A stretch of DNA of 64,000 nt from Dolichospermum sp. DET69 (GTDB lineage: Bacteria > Cyanobacteriota > Cyanobacteriia > Cyanobacteriales > Nostocaceae). The notes under the pieces were generated by a model. The model worked only from the letters and a program-made list of their open reading frames with translations. It was not told where the DNA came from and did no database searches. Position numbers and translations under genes: made by a program. Where the stretch lies: positions 2,273,501 through 2,337,500 of the forward strand of contig CP070233.1 in the NCBI GenBank assembly GCA_017355425.1, in the 5' to 3' direction. Shown one piece after another: positions 18,725 through 29,110 of the stretch (positions are counted from its first letter, which is position 1; every line of letters starts with the position of its first letter).

Positions 18725-19948
18725 ATGTTATCAGTCAAAGATGCAGAAAATATTATTCTCAATGCTGTAGAATCTTTAAATCAAGAATGTAATCTGGAAA
18801 TTGTTGATTTATTAACAGCGTATCATCGCATTTTAGCAACTCCTGTAATTAGTTATTTAGATTTTCCCCATTGGGATAATTCCGCAATGGATGGTTTTGC
18901 TGTCCGTTATCAAGATGTGCAAAATTCCAGTTCTGAAAATCCCACATTTTTAGAAGTTGTGGCAGAGATTCCCGCAGGATATCAACCCCAAATTACTATC
19001 CAACCAGGACAAGCAGCAAGGATTTTCACCGGTGCAATTATGCCAAAAGGTGCAGATACTGTAGTTATGCAGGAAAAAACTAATTTCCAGGGAAACCAAG
19101 TTTTTATTCTTGCTACTCCTGGACCCCAAGAATTTGTTAGACACCAAGGGGATTTTTACCAAGCAGGAAAGGAACTTTTACCAGCGGGAATTCCCCTCAA
19201 TGCCACAGAAATTGCTATTTTAGCCGCAGCACAATTATCTAAAATCAGTGTTTTCCGTCGTCCACGGGTGGCAATTTTTTCGAGCGGTGATGAATTAGTA
19301 ACACCAGAACAAACGCTACAACCTGGACAAATTGTGGATTCTAATCAATATGCTTTAGCAGCTTTGGTAAAAGAATTAGGTGCAGAGGTGTTAATGTTAG
19401 GAATTGTTAAGGATAACCCAACTGCTTTAACAGAGATTATAAACTATGCCATTAATAATGCTGATATAGTTCTTTCTTCTGGCGGAGTTTCTGTTGGTGA
19501 TTATGATTATATTGATCATATTTTAGGATCTTTGGGGGCAGAAATTCATTTTCGCGCCGTGCAAATGCGTCCAGGAAAACCTTTGACTTTTGCAACTTTT
19601 CCCAATTCCCTATATTTTGGTTTACCAGGAAATCCGGTTTCGGCTTTAGTGACATTTTGGCGATTTGTCCAACCGATAATTAAAAAACTTTCGGGAATTA
19701 ATAAAGGTTGGGAAGCAAAGTTTATTAAAGTTAAATCCCATTCTGAATTAAAATCTAACGGGAAAATGGAAACTTATATTTGGGGTAATTTAAATTTAAG
19801 TAATGGTATTTATGAATTTTATCAAGCTGCTGGTAATTTAAGTTCTGGAAATTTAATTAATTTAGCTCAAACTAATGCTTTAGCTGTTTTACCAGTAGGG
19901 AAAACCTTAGTTTCAATAGGAGAAGAAGTTTTAGTTTTAAGTTTATGA
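18725..19948 (+). CDS. moeA: Molybdopterin molybdotransferase
   Basis: 407 residues, full length. MoeA inserts molybdate into adenylylated molybdopterin to make the molybdenum cofactor, needed for instance by nitrate reductase. Motifs: the N-terminal DFPHWDNSAMDGFAV, RIFTGAIMPKGADTVV, the MoCF-type core SSGGVSVGDYDYI near residues 253-265, and MRPGKPLTF followed by LPGNPVSA. No other cofactor gene lies beside it in this window. Confidence 0.95.
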   Translation: MLSVKDAENIILNAVESLNQECNLEIVDLLTAYHRILATPVISYLDFPHWDNSAMDGFAVRYQDVQNSSSENPTFLEVVAEIPAGYQPQITIQPGQAARIFTGAIMPKGADTVVMQEKTNFQGNQVFILATPGPQEFVRHQGDFYQAGKELLPAGIPLNATEIAILAAAQLSKISVFRRPRVAIFSSGDELVTPEQTLQPGQIVDSNQYALAALVKELGAEVLMLGIVKDNPTALTEIINYAINNADIVLSSGGVSVGDYDYIDHILGSLGAEIHFRAVQMRPGKPLTFATFPNSLYFGLPGNPVSALVTFWRFVQPIIKKLSGINKGWEAKFIKVKSHSELKSNGKMETYIWGNLNLSNGIYEFYQAAGNLSSGNLINLAQTNALAVLPVGKTLVSIGEEVLVLSL

Positions 19949-20024
19949 TTTTTGTGGTTTTTAAAACCCTTACATTTTCACTAAAAATAATCGGATAAAT
20001 TTGAGGACTCATCAGCAAACCCCT

Positions 20025-20923
<899 letters not shown>

Positions 20924-21020
20924 TAATTTAAAATTTAATATATGAGAAGAAGGAGTCACCGAGTCACCGAGTCAGGAGTTAGAAAGAAGGAAGAAGAAAA
21001 TTATTTAATGACTAATGACT

Positions 21021-21040
21021 GGGCGCAGGCCCTGCGCCCC
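21021..21040. repeat. GGGCGCAGGCCCTGCGCCC palindrome
   Basis: A near-perfect 19-bp GC-rich palindrome lies between the scpA start and the stop of the permease gene, beside GAGTCACC and TGACTAA repeats. It has no T-run, so it is better read as a dispersed palindrome than as a terminator. Confidence 0.6.
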
Positions 21041-21051
21041 TACTGACAAAC

Positions 21052-22146
21052 TTATTCATTTTCTGCAACTTCTGAGCCATAACTAGCCCGAAAATTTGAG
21101 ACAAAATCACTATGGTTACTGCTTTTGATGGCATCAAATGTGCCTTTGATAGTCCCAGCAATTGGCACAGCAACGAGTGTTCCTAATAATCCGGCAATTT
21201 CAAATCCCATTAAAATAGCGATAAAAATCCACAGGGGGTTGAGTCCAATGAAATTACCCATTAGTTTTGGAGCTAACAGATTATCTTTAATTTGTTGCAT
21301 AATAACTGCTATTGTAGCGACTGGAAAGGCTAACCACCAATTTTGGATTAATACCAACATTGTGACTAAACCAATACCTAAAGTTGCACCAACAACCGGA
21401 ATAAGTCCAGAAATACCGATGATAATAGCAAATAAGAGGGCAAATGGGACTCTCAGAAATAAAAATATGGGTGTGAGGGCTATGACCATAAATAGTCCTA
21501 GCAATAATTGACTCAGAAAAAAGTTTTGGAAATTTAACTGCAACGACCGACTAAAGGGAAGACCAATATTAGATGGTGAAAGATTAATTAAACCTGACCA
21601 AACGCGATCGCCATATATTAGCATATAAAAAGCTAGAACGATTACTAATACTACATTCAGTAATCCTGATAACAGCGTTCCGGCGAATCCTACCGCCCCT
21701 GAAGCTATTTGTTGTACCAGGGTCTGAATATTAGCATTTATTTGGTTTGTTACCAGCTTTAAATCTATAGATAACCGTCGTTGCTTTGCCCAACTTTCTA
21801 AATGATCTAAATTGGCTTGACTAGTCGCTAACCAATCTGGAATCTTATTTAAAAGTTGAATGGTTTGGTCAATTAGCAGGGGTACGAGAGTGACACCCAA
21901 AACAATAAACAAAGTTAAAGTCAATACTAAAACGATGATGACAGCTTGAATGCGAGTAATTCGGACTCTTTCAAAGAGTTTAACTGGGTAATTCAGCAAA
22001 AAAGCCAGAATTGCGGCGATACTGAGGATAGTAATCGGATTCTGGAAAAAACGAAATAATACAGACAGTAGCCAGATATTGAGGGCGATAATTGGTCCAC
22101 TAAGTCCATAAATTAAGAGAGTTTGCAGAGAAGCGAAACGGCGCAT
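21052..22146 (-). CDS. AI-2E family transporter (PerM/YdiK type)
   Basis: 364 residues with about seven or eight membrane segments. Two N-terminal hairpin segments (about 10-55 and 60-90) are followed by a soluble region about 100-140, then membrane segments in the C-terminal half with the family motif LISGLIPVVGATLGI near 245-260. Members include the E. coli AI-2 exporter TqsA, but most cyanobacterial members have unknown cargo. It is upstream of scpA on the same strand. No quorum-sensing gene is nearby, so the signal-export role should not be assumed. Confidence 0.88.
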   Translation of the reverse strand: MRRFASLQTLLIYGLSGPIIALNIWLLSVLFRFFQNPITILSIAAILAFLLNYPVKLFERVRITRIQAVIIVLVLTLTLFIVLGVTLVPLLIDQTIQLLNKIPDWLATSQANLDHLESWAKQRRLSIDLKLVTNQINANIQTLVQQIASGAVGFAGTLLSGLLNVVLVIVLAFYMLIYGDRVWSGLINLSPSNIGLPFSRSLQLNFQNFFLSQLLLGLFMVIALTPIFLFLRVPFALLFAIIIGISGLIPVVGATLGIGLVTMLVLIQNWWLAFPVATIAVIMQQIKDNLLAPKLMGNFIGLNPLWIFIAILMGFEIAGLLGTLVAVPIAGTIKGTFDAIKSSNHSDFVSNFRASYGSEVAENE

Positions 22147-22269
22147 CTGATTTAATATATAAACGTAAGGATTCAGGGGTAGAAGAGGAGTTAAAGATAA
22201 GTAACTTCCATTCCCTATTGTCTAAACAATTTACTGATTGTGATCATAAATATTTTTTCTATTACAGCG

Positions 22270-22347
22270 CCCCCTCAAGAAGCAACCATTTAAAATAGGT
22301 AAAAAGCCTATTTCATCAGACTTTTGACTTCCGAGAAAGCGGTACTA
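22270..22347. mobile_element. Small MITE-like sequence upstream of pdxH, related to the insertion in rfbF
   Basis: AGCAACCAT, then AAAAAGCCTA, then TTTTGACTTCCG, then GCGGTACTAG occur in the same order and similar spacing as in the insert at 56720-56818 (opposite orientation). It lies directly before the pdxH leader and might carry or alter its promoter. The left end is not clearly defined. Confidence 0.5.
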
Positions 22348-22376
22348 GCTGATCTAAATTTAAGGAAATAACAAAA

Positions 22377-23021
22377 ATGGAAACAAGCATAGCGGATATT
22401 CGCAAAGACTACACATTACAAGATTTAAGTGAAAAAGAAAGTGATCCTAATCCATTTATACAGTTTAAATCTTGGTTCACTCAGTCCATAACAGCCCAGC
22501 TACCTGAACCTAATGCTATGACTTTGGCTACCTGTACATCCAATGGTCAGCCTTCTGCAAGAATGGTACTACTCAAGGATTTTGATGACCGGGGTTTTGT
22601 TTTATTTACTAATTATAATAGCCAAAAAGGACAAGAAATTACAGAAAATCCCCATGCAGCTTTGGTATTTTGGTGGGCTGAACTAGAACGCCAAGTCAGA
22701 ATTGTGGGAACAGTAGAAAAAATTTCCTCAGCAGAATCTGATGGCTATTTTGAAATTCGTCCTGCATATAGTCGGTTAGGTGCTTGGGCTTCTAATCAAA
22801 GTGAAGTAATTGCCAATAGGGAAATTTTAGAAGCACAATTGCAAGAATTTCAGCGCAAATATGAAAATCAGGAAGTTCCTCGTCCTCCTCATTGGGGTGG
22901 TTTTCGCGTCATTCCCCAGACAATTGAGTTTTGGCAAGGAAGAACCAGTCGTTTACATGATCGCCTATTATATAGTCGTGTAGATGGTGGAGGGTGGAAA
23001 ATCGAACGTTTATCACCTTGA
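22377..23021 (+). CDS. pdxH: Pyridoxamine 5'-phosphate oxidase
   Basis: 214 residues, full length. It is the FMN enzyme that oxidises pyridoxamine or pyridoxine 5'-phosphate to pyridoxal 5'-phosphate. Visible family blocks are DPNPFIQFKSWF, MTLATCTSNGQPSARMVLLKDFDDRGFVLFTNY (split FMN-binding region), HAALVFWWAELERQVRI, and the C-terminal PPHWGGFRVIP and EFWQGRTSRLHDR, ending IERLSP as is typical. AAGGAAATAACAAAA precedes the ATG. Confidence 0.96.
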   Translation: METSIADIRKDYTLQDLSEKESDPNPFIQFKSWFTQSITAQLPEPNAMTLATCTSNGQPSARMVLLKDFDDRGFVLFTNYNSQKGQEITENPHAALVFWWAELERQVRIVGTVEKISSAESDGYFEIRPAYSRLGAWASNQSEVIANREILEAQLQEFQRKYENQEVPRPPHWGGFRVIPQTIEFWQGRTSRLHDRLLYSRVDGGGWKIERLSP

Positions 23022-23121
23022 TTTTTTGTCGCGGATTACAAAATTTACAAACCCCATAAATACATTTAGGGGCTTGTATACTTGCCCTCTTAGTTAAGCA
23101 AGAGCAAGAATGGAAAAAAGA

Positions 23122-23180
23122 GGAAGTGTTTACTTTCTTGACACTCTGCGGTCTAAAGACACGCAGATTCTTTAAGACCT
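23122..23180. repeat. IS200/IS605-end-like hairpin (solo)
   Basis: TTGACACTCTGCGGTCTAAA, then GACACGCAGATTCTT, forms a hairpin with stem CTGCG/CGCAG. Closely similar hairpins occur at about 45277-45310 and 45724-45750. They resemble end structures of IS200/IS605 elements, but no tnpA or tnpB gene is present. The call is by general resemblance only. Confidence 0.35.
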
Positions 23181-23430
23181 GCTTAAAAAGGATAGTCAAT
23201 TATCCTCCTAGACGCTCAAGACAACTACCAGTACGACAGGTATTGCAATTGCGCTTACTTTTGATTTTTTTTGCTGCTTTTGTGAGTCCATCAATTTTTA
23301 ATGTTAAACGCTCCATGATTTACCATTGCTTGTTTACCCAGGCTACGGCTATGCCGAGACGAGATAAATCAGGGGTTTCTCCTTAATAAAACACTTATGA
23401 GCGTTGATGGTTATTCTTACTTGCTAATTA

Positions 23431-23541
23431 AGGGACTTCCAAATAAAAAAATGTCCCAAAACTGACGCAAAAATTCTCTCTCTGTGTTCTCTGTGCCTCT
23501 GTGGTTCGTTTATTGGGATAATTTATTTCTTGGAAGTCCCT
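23431..23541. mobile_element. 111-bp inverted-repeat element (AGGGACTTCCAA ends)
   Basis: The left end AGGGACTTCCAA and right end TTGGAAGTCCCT are exact reverse complements, and TGTCCCA/TGGGATA extend the pairing imperfectly. It is non-coding. It lies in the 1065-bp gap 23022-24086, which otherwise holds the hairpin at 23.1 kb and one small reading frame. Confidence 0.7.
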
Positions 23542-23787
23542 AATTTTATCATGTCACGGCGAATAAATTCTAAGTTGGCACTTCCTTCACGCATCTATTG
23601 CCAAGTGGCTTCCGTGCCTTTCATTCTATTTGGTGAGGTTATACAAGTTTTATTGCTGTACTTCCATCTTTAAAGCTGATAACTGAAGGCTAAGATGATA
23701 ATTAAGAGGAAGATCCTGACCAGAGCCAAAAACAGTGATTAATTAATAGTATGATATAAGTTAACTAACCAAAATTATGTTTGATAT

Positions 23788-23943
23788 ATGTTTCTTAACA
23801 CACAGTTAGATAATTATGAACTTCTATATAATCAACAAAAGTTAGCAAGAAAAAACGAGTTAGATATATTACAAATTCATGAAAAATACTTAATAGTAGA
23901 AGTCGGAAGTAAAAGTATCTTTCTCCATAGCTTTTATAAGTAA
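23788..23943 (+). CDS. Small hypothetical ORF
   Basis: 51 codons from ATG (MFLNTQLDNYELLYNQQKLA...) to TAA. It has charged and hydrophobic character compatible with a small helical protein and ends IFLHSFYK. No Shine-Dalgarno sequence is obvious and no family is recognised. It lies alone about 140 bp before the glycosyltransferase gene and may be a relic or chance frame. Confidence 0.3.
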   Translation: MFLNTQLDNYELLYNQQKLARKNELDILQIHEKYLIVEVGSKSIFLHSFYK

Positions 23944-24086
23944 ATTCTGCATCTCATTCAAGTGCATCCGCTACAAGTTCTTAGTTACTTGTAAAATAAA
24001 AGGTTTAAAATTGATCTACTGGTTACTTTATTCTTGATCTTTTTTTGCTGAAATGTATTTAAGTTTTGATACACATTTTTAACTTT

Positions 24087-25178
24087 ATGCGAATCATACA
24101 TATATTAAATCATGTCCAGGAAATCGGTAACGGTATTGTTAATGTAGCTGTGGATCTGGCTTGTTTGCAATCCCAAGCTGGTGATGATGTGGCGGTAATT
24201 TCAGCGGGGGGAGAATACGAAAAATTATTAAATCAATTTGGTGTTAAACATTACAAAATTAATCAAAATCGCCAGCTAATAAATATAATTAAGGCGGCAG
24301 TATCTTATCGAGCAATTCTCCAAGAATTTCAGCCAGATATAGTTCATGCTCACATGATGACTGGTGTGGTTTTAGGGCGGGCTTTGAGATGGGAAAATAA
24401 ATATATTTTAGTGGCTACTGTCCATAATGAATTTCAACGGAGTAGTGTGTTGATGGGTTTAGCTGACCGAGTAATTGCTGTGAGCAAAGCTGTCAAAAAT
24501 TCGATGGTACAACGGGGAATTCCTGAACAAAAATTACGGGTAATTTGTAATGGGACTTTGGGTAGCCCCCGGACTCGGAAAATATCAGATTATCAACCTT
24601 TAAATTTACAAAGTCCAGCGATCACTACTGTGGCTGGAATGTATAAACGAAAAGGGATTACTGAGTTAATCGCTGCTTTTGAGGAAGTTGCTCAGGATTT
24701 TCCCCAAGTCCATTTATATTTGGTAGGAAACGGCCCTGATAAACAACTATTTGAGTCTCAAGCCCAAGCAACGGCTGTTAGTAATCGGATTCACTTTGAA
24801 GGATTTCAGCCTGAACCCCAACGTTACTTACTAGCCTGTGATATTTTTGTCTTAGCTTCCCATCGTGATCCCTGTCCCTTGGTGCTTTCGGAAGCGAGGG
24901 AAGCAGGATTGGCGATTGTGGCTACTGAAGTAGACGGTATCCCAGAGGCGTTAGATAATGGGAAAGCGGGGCTGTTAGTTCCGGCTCAGGATAGCAATAA
25001 ACTGGCTCAGGCATTAATACAACTATTGAGTAATAAAGATTTACTTCAGGAATGGAAACAGCGATCGCAGAAAAATTTAGAATGGTTAAATGTTGCTCGT
25101 GTACATCAAGAAACGTTGGCTGTGTACGAAGAGCTAGATTTTCAGGCAAATTTTTCAACCTATACGCAACCGGATTAA
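24087..25178 (+). CDS. Glycosyltransferase family 4 protein
   Basis: 363 residues from the ATG at 24087; an in-frame TTG at 24066 is less likely. GT-B fold: the N-terminal domain starts MRIIHILNHVQEIGNGIVNVAVDLA and includes PDIVHAHMM; the C-terminal nucleotide-sugar domain has GMYKRKGITELI, HFEGFQPEPQRYLLACDIFVLAS and the donor-binding EAREAGLAIVATEVDGIPE. It probably transfers a sugar in surface polysaccharide or lipid glycosylation at the inner face of the membrane. Acceptor unknown. No other glycan gene is adjacent. Confidence 0.88.
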   Translation: MRIIHILNHVQEIGNGIVNVAVDLACLQSQAGDDVAVISAGGEYEKLLNQFGVKHYKINQNRQLINIIKAAVSYRAILQEFQPDIVHAHMMTGVVLGRALRWENKYILVATVHNEFQRSSVLMGLADRVIAVSKAVKNSMVQRGIPEQKLRVICNGTLGSPRTRKISDYQPLNLQSPAITTVAGMYKRKGITELIAAFEEVAQDFPQVHLYLVGNGPDKQLFESQAQATAVSNRIHFEGFQPEPQRYLLACDIFVLASHRDPCPLVLSEAREAGLAIVATEVDGIPEALDNGKAGLLVPAQDSNKLAQALIQLLSNKDLLQEWKQRSQKNLEWLNVARVHQETLAVYEELDFQANFSTYTQPD

Positions 25179-25189
25179 TACAGGTCTTT

Positions 25190-25385
25190 CTTCTGTCACT
25201 CTAGGGCTTGCTGAAGGTGAACCCTTCTCTTCCTTCTTCCTTCTTCTTTCTTCTTTCTTCTTTCTCCTGACTCGGTGACTCGGTGACTCCTTCTTCTTTC
25301 TTCTTTCTCCTGACTCCTTCTTCTTTCTCCTGACTCCTGACTTCTTCTTCTGACTCGGTGACTCGGTGACTCCTGACTCCGTAGT
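25190..25385. repeat. Mixed heptamer tract (CTTCTTT, CTCCTGA, CTCGGTGA)
   Basis: Blocks of TTCTTCTTTC and CTCCTGACTC and GACTCGGTGACTC alternate over about 200 bp in the gap before mfd. The long frame on the opposite strand is only the repeat (KKKESG-type peptide). Confidence 0.9.
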
Positions 25386-25505
25386 TATTTTTTTCCCATT
25401 TACCATCAAGAGTGCAATTAAAACTTTTAAACTAGTGGATATAAACTGCGGTTAGATTTTTCTATCAGCAGTTACTTCCAATTGAGCGTAAAAGATTTAA
25501 GATAT

Positions 25506-28500
25506 ATGGCATTTTCTTCTATTGTGCGTGCTTTGGCGCGATCGCCTCTTACCGCAGAACTAATTATTAAACTCAATAAACAACAGGAATTGCGGTTAAA
25601 TGGGATTTCTCGTCTTCCCAAGGGACTGGTAGCTTCAGCATTAGCAAATTGTGAAGATCAGGATTTGTGTGTCATCTGTGCCACTTTAGAGGAAGCTGGG
25701 CGGGTTTTTGCCCAAATGGAAGCAATGGGATGGAAAACTGTGCATTTTTACCCCACATCCGAAGCTTCTCCTTATGAACCCTTTGACCCGGAAAATGAGT
25801 TGAGTTGGGGTCAAATGCAGGTTTTAGCTGATTTAGTTAACTGTCAGTCGTCAGTGGTCAGTGGTCAGTTGCAAAAACAAAAAACTGCCATAATTGCAAC
25901 TGTGGGGGCGTTGCAACCACATTTACCACCACAGTCAGCGTTTAAATCATTCTGTGTCACTTTACAAAAAGGGATGGAATTTGATTTAGATGGATTTGGT
26001 GAAAAAATCACGATTTTGGGATATGAACGCGTTCCCCTGGTGGAAACGGAAGGACAATGGAGTAGACGCGGGGATATTGTGGATGTGTTTCCGGTGTCTT
26101 CGGAGTTGCCTGTGCGCTTGGAATGGTTTGGGGACGAAATTGAACAAATTCGGGAATTTGATCCCACTACACAACGTTCTGCCCTGGATAAGGTGGAAAA
26201 AATTACTCTCACCCCAACAAGTTTTGCACCGATTGTTTTAGATGCACTGAAGGATTCTGCTGATTTCTCTAACAATGTAGAGATGTTCCATGGAACGTCT
26301 CTACAAGAATCGGATTTAGCATCATTAGAAGGGAGTCGGCGGTTTTTGGGGTTGGCTTTTGCAAAACCTGCTTCATTACTGGACTATTTATCAGAACATA
26401 CGCTCGTAGCCATTGATGAACCAGAACAATGTTATGCTCATAGCGATCGCTGGGTGGAAAATGCTGGTAGTCAGTGGTCAGTTGTCAATAGTCAGTTGTC
26501 AATTGAATTACCTAAGATTCATCGGACTTTTGATGAGTGTATAGCGGAAATTACCAATTTTAGAAAGTTATATTTATCGGAATTGTCGGAAGAAAATAGT
26601 GGTTTAAATTTAGCTAGTAGACCTTTACCAGTTACACCTCACCAATTTGCTAAGTTAGCGGAGACAATTAGACAAGAACGCAATCGCAATTTTGCAGTTT
26701 GGATACTTTCGGCTCAACCTTCCCGTTCGGTTTCTCTCCTCCAAGAACACGATTGTCCCGCACAATTTATTCCTAATCCTCGTGATTTTCAAGCCATTGA
26801 TAAACTACAAATTAATCATATACCTATTGCTCTTAAATATTCCGGTTTAGCAGAATTACAAGGATTTATTTTACCTTCTTACCGTTTAGTTATTGTCACC
26901 GATAGAGAATTTTATGGACAACATTCTTTAGCTAATTTTGGCTATGTCCGCAAACGTCGTCAAGCGACATCGAAACAAGTTGATCCTAACAAATTACGGG
27001 AGGGTGATTATGTTGTGCATCGTAGTCATGGTATTGGTAAATTTGTCAAGTTAGAAAGTTTGACAATTAATGATGAAATCCGTGATTATTTAGTTGTCCA
27101 ATATGCGGATGGTTTGTTAAGAGTTGCTGCTGACCAAGTTGGTTCTTTGTCTCGATTTAGAACCAGTGGAGATCAAGCCCCATCATTACATAAAATGACC
27201 GGAAAAGCTTGGGATAATACTAAAAATAAAGTCCGCAAAACCATTAAGAAATTAGCGGTAGATTTGTTAAAGTTGTACGCAGCGCGATCAAAACAAGAAG
27301 GTTTTTCCTATCCCGCAGATATGCCTTGGCAAGAAGAAATGGAAGATTCTTTCCCTTATCAACCTACCACAGATCAACTAAAAGCGGTACAAGATGTCAA
27401 ACGGGATATGGAAAGCGAAAGACCCATGGATCGGTTAGTATGTGGAGATGTGGGTTTTGGCAAAACTGAAGTGGCAATTAGGGCTATTTTTAAAGCTGTC
27501 ATTGCCGGAAAGCAAGTCGCACTTTTAGCACCAACAACGATTTTAACACAACAACATTATCATACAATTAAAGAACGTTTTGCCCCTTATCCGATCAATG
27601 TGGGTTTACTGAATCGGTTTCGTAGTGCAGAAGAAAAGCGCAATATTCAAAAACGCCTCGCTACTGGAGAATTAGATATAGTTGTAGGTACACATCAGTT
27701 ATTAGGTAAAACTGTCGAGTTTAAAGATTTAGGACTTTTGGTAATTGACGAAGAACAAAGATTTGGAGTTAATCAAAAGGAAAAAATCAAAAGTCTGAAA
27801 ACTCAAGTTGATGTTTTAACTCTTTCTGCAACTCCTATTCCCAGAACCTTATATATGTCATTATCGGGAATTAGGGAAATGAGTTTAATTACGACTCCAC
27901 CCCCAAGCAGAAGACCAATTCAAACCCATCTCGCACCTTTAAATCCCGAAATTGTTAGAAGTGCAATTAGGCAAGAATTAGATCGAGGTGGACAGGTATT
28001 TTATGTAGTTCCGCGAGTAGATGGAATTGAAGAAACCACTACAAAATTGCGAGAAATGGTTCCAGGAGGAAGATTTGCGATCGCTCATGGTCAAATGGAC
28101 GAAAGCGAGTTAGAATCAACCATGCTAACTTTTGGGAACAATGACGCTGACATTCTTGTTTGTACAACAATTATTGAATCTGGTTTAGATATTCCGCGAG
28201 TGAATACAATTTTAATTGAAGATGCTCACCGTTTTGGATTATCTCAATTATATCAATTACGGGGACGAGTAGGACGGGCAGGAATCCAAGCTCACGCATG
28301 GTTATTTTATCCTAAACAAAGAGAATTATCTGATGCAGCCAGGCAAAGATTAAGAGCAATTCAAGAATTTACTCAACTTGGTTCTGGATATCAATTAGCA
28401 ATGCGAGATATGGAAATTCGCGGTGTAGGAAACTTGCTAGGTGCAGAACAATCTGGTCAACTGGATGTAATTGGTTTTGATTTGTATATGGAAATGTTAG

Positions 28501-29003
28501 AAGAAGCAATTCGAGAAATTAGAGGTCAAGAAATCCCCAAAGTTGCAGATACGCAAATTGACCTGAATCTCACCGCATTTATTCCTTCAACTTACATTAC
28601 AGATCCTGATCAAAAAATGAGTGCTTATCGCGCTGTAGCTACAGTCAAATCAAAATATGAATTAAAACAAATTGCTGCTGAATGGACTGATAGATATGGA
28701 ACTATCCCAGTTTCTGCAAATCAATTATTGCGAGTTATGGAATTAAAACAATTAGCCAAAAATCTGGGATTTAGCCGCATTAAACCAGAGAATAAACAGC
28801 ATATTGTTTTAGAAACTCCCATGGAAGAACCTGCTTGGAATTTGTTAGCAGAAAAATTAACTTCAAACATGAAAACTCGGTTTGTTTATTCTCCCGGAAA
28901 AGTAACAGCAAGAGGTTTAGGAGTATTTAAAGCAGATCAACAATTGCAGACTTTAATAGACACTTTCACAAAAATGCAAGGAGCAATTCCTGAAACTACT
29001 TGA
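25506..29003 (+). CDS. mfd: Transcription-repair coupling factor
   Basis: 1165 residues from the ATG at 25506; a TTG eight codons upstream is an alternative. Mfd removes stalled RNA polymerase at lesions and recruits UvrA. An N-terminal UvrB-like module is followed by the CarD-like polymerase-binding domain near residue 500 ([15 protein letters not shown]), the translocase motor (Walker [13 protein letters not shown] near 646, DEEQRFGV near 750, [20 protein letters not shown]) and a C-terminal TRCF domain. Three stretches in the N-terminal half look inserted: heptamer-coded SSVVSGQ (about 112-121), the palindrome-coded [12 protein letters not shown] (about 257-268), and [11 protein letters not shown] (about 322-332). 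All keep the frame. Confidence 0.96.
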   Translation: MAFSSIVRALARSPLTAELIIKLNKQQELRLNGISRLPKGLVASALANCEDQDLCVICATLEEAGRVFAQMEAMGWKTVHFYPTSEASPYEPFDPENELSWGQMQVLADLVNCQSSVVSGQLQKQKTAIIATVGALQPHLPPQSAFKSFCVTLQKGMEFDLDGFGEKITILGYERVPLVETEGQWSRRGDIVDVFPVSSELPVRLEWFGDEIEQIREFDPTTQRSALDKVEKITLTPTSFAPIVLDALKDSADFSNNVEMFHGTSLQESDLASLEGSRRFLGLAFAKPASLLDYLSEHTLVAIDEPEQCYAHSDRWVENAGSQWSVVNSQLSIELPKIHRTFDECIAEITNFRKLYLSELSEENSGLNLASRPLPVTPHQFAKLAETIRQERNRNFAVWILSAQPSRSVSLLQEHDCPAQFIPNPRDFQAIDKLQINHIPIALKYSGLAELQGFILPSYRLVIVTDREFYGQHSLANFGYVRKRRQATSKQVDPNKLREGDYVVHRSHGIGKFVKLESLTINDEIRDYLVVQYADGLLRVAADQVGSLSRFRTSGDQAPSLHKMTGKAWDNTKNKVRKTIKKLAVDLLKLYAARSKQEGFSYPADMPWQEEMEDSFPYQPTTDQLKAVQDVKRDMESERPMDRLVCGDVGFGKTEVAIRAIFKAVIAGKQVALLAPTTILTQQHYHTIKERFAPYPINVGLLNRFRSAEEKRNIQKRLATGELDIVVGTHQLLGKTVEFKDLGLLVIDEEQRFGVNQKEKIKSLKTQVDVLTLSATPIPRTLYMSLSGIREMSLITTPPPSRRPIQTHLAPLNPEIVRSAIRQELDRGGQVFYVVPRVDGIEETTTKLREMVPGGRFAIAHGQMDESELESTMLTFGNNDADILVCTTIIESGLDIPRVNTILIEDAHRFGLSQLYQLRGRVGRAGIQAHAWLFYPKQRELSDAARQRLRAIQEFTQLGSGYQLAMRDMEIRGVGNLLGAEQSGQLDVIGFDLYMEMLEEAIREIRGQEIPKVADTQIDLNLTAFIPSTYITDPDQKMSAYRAVATVKSKYELKQIAAEWTDRYGTIPVSANQLLRVMELKQLAKNLGFSRIKPENKQHIVLETPMEEPAWNLLAEKLTSNMKTRFVYSPGKVTARGLGVFKADQQLQTLIDTFTKMQGAIPETT
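26277..26304 (+). repeat. 28-bp palindrome inside mfd, shared with smc
   Basis: GTAGAGATGTTCCA joined to TGGAACGTCTCTAC forms a nearly perfect palindrome. It is read as [10 protein letters not shown] one-or-two-base variant lies in smc at 43919-43946 in the same reading frame, and a degenerate copy lies outside genes at 47363-47391. Confidence 0.9.
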
Positions 29004-29009
29004 GTGTAG

Positions 29010-29033
29010 GGTGGGCAATGCCCACCATTTTTT
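29010..29033 (+). terminator. Terminator after mfd
   Basis: GGTGGGC-AAT-GCCCACC followed by ATTTTTT, seven bases after the mfd stop. It uses the dispersed GTGGGCAATGCCCAC palindrome as its stem. Confidence 0.75.
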
Positions 29034-29110
29034 ATATATTTCCGAAAATATAGTGTAAAGTATTAACATAACGGGTAAGGTAAAAATAATTCTATTTTTG
29101 GGAGGTTACG

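Noticed and set aside
23126-23386. 86-codon frame in the gap after pdxH
   Set aside because: It runs through an IS200/IS605-like hairpin and low-complexity sequence, with no ribosome binding site or recognisable domain.
25155-25409. Minus-strand Lys/Glu/Ser-rich frame
   Set aside because: It is heptamer repeat translated and overlaps the glycosyltransferase 3' end.
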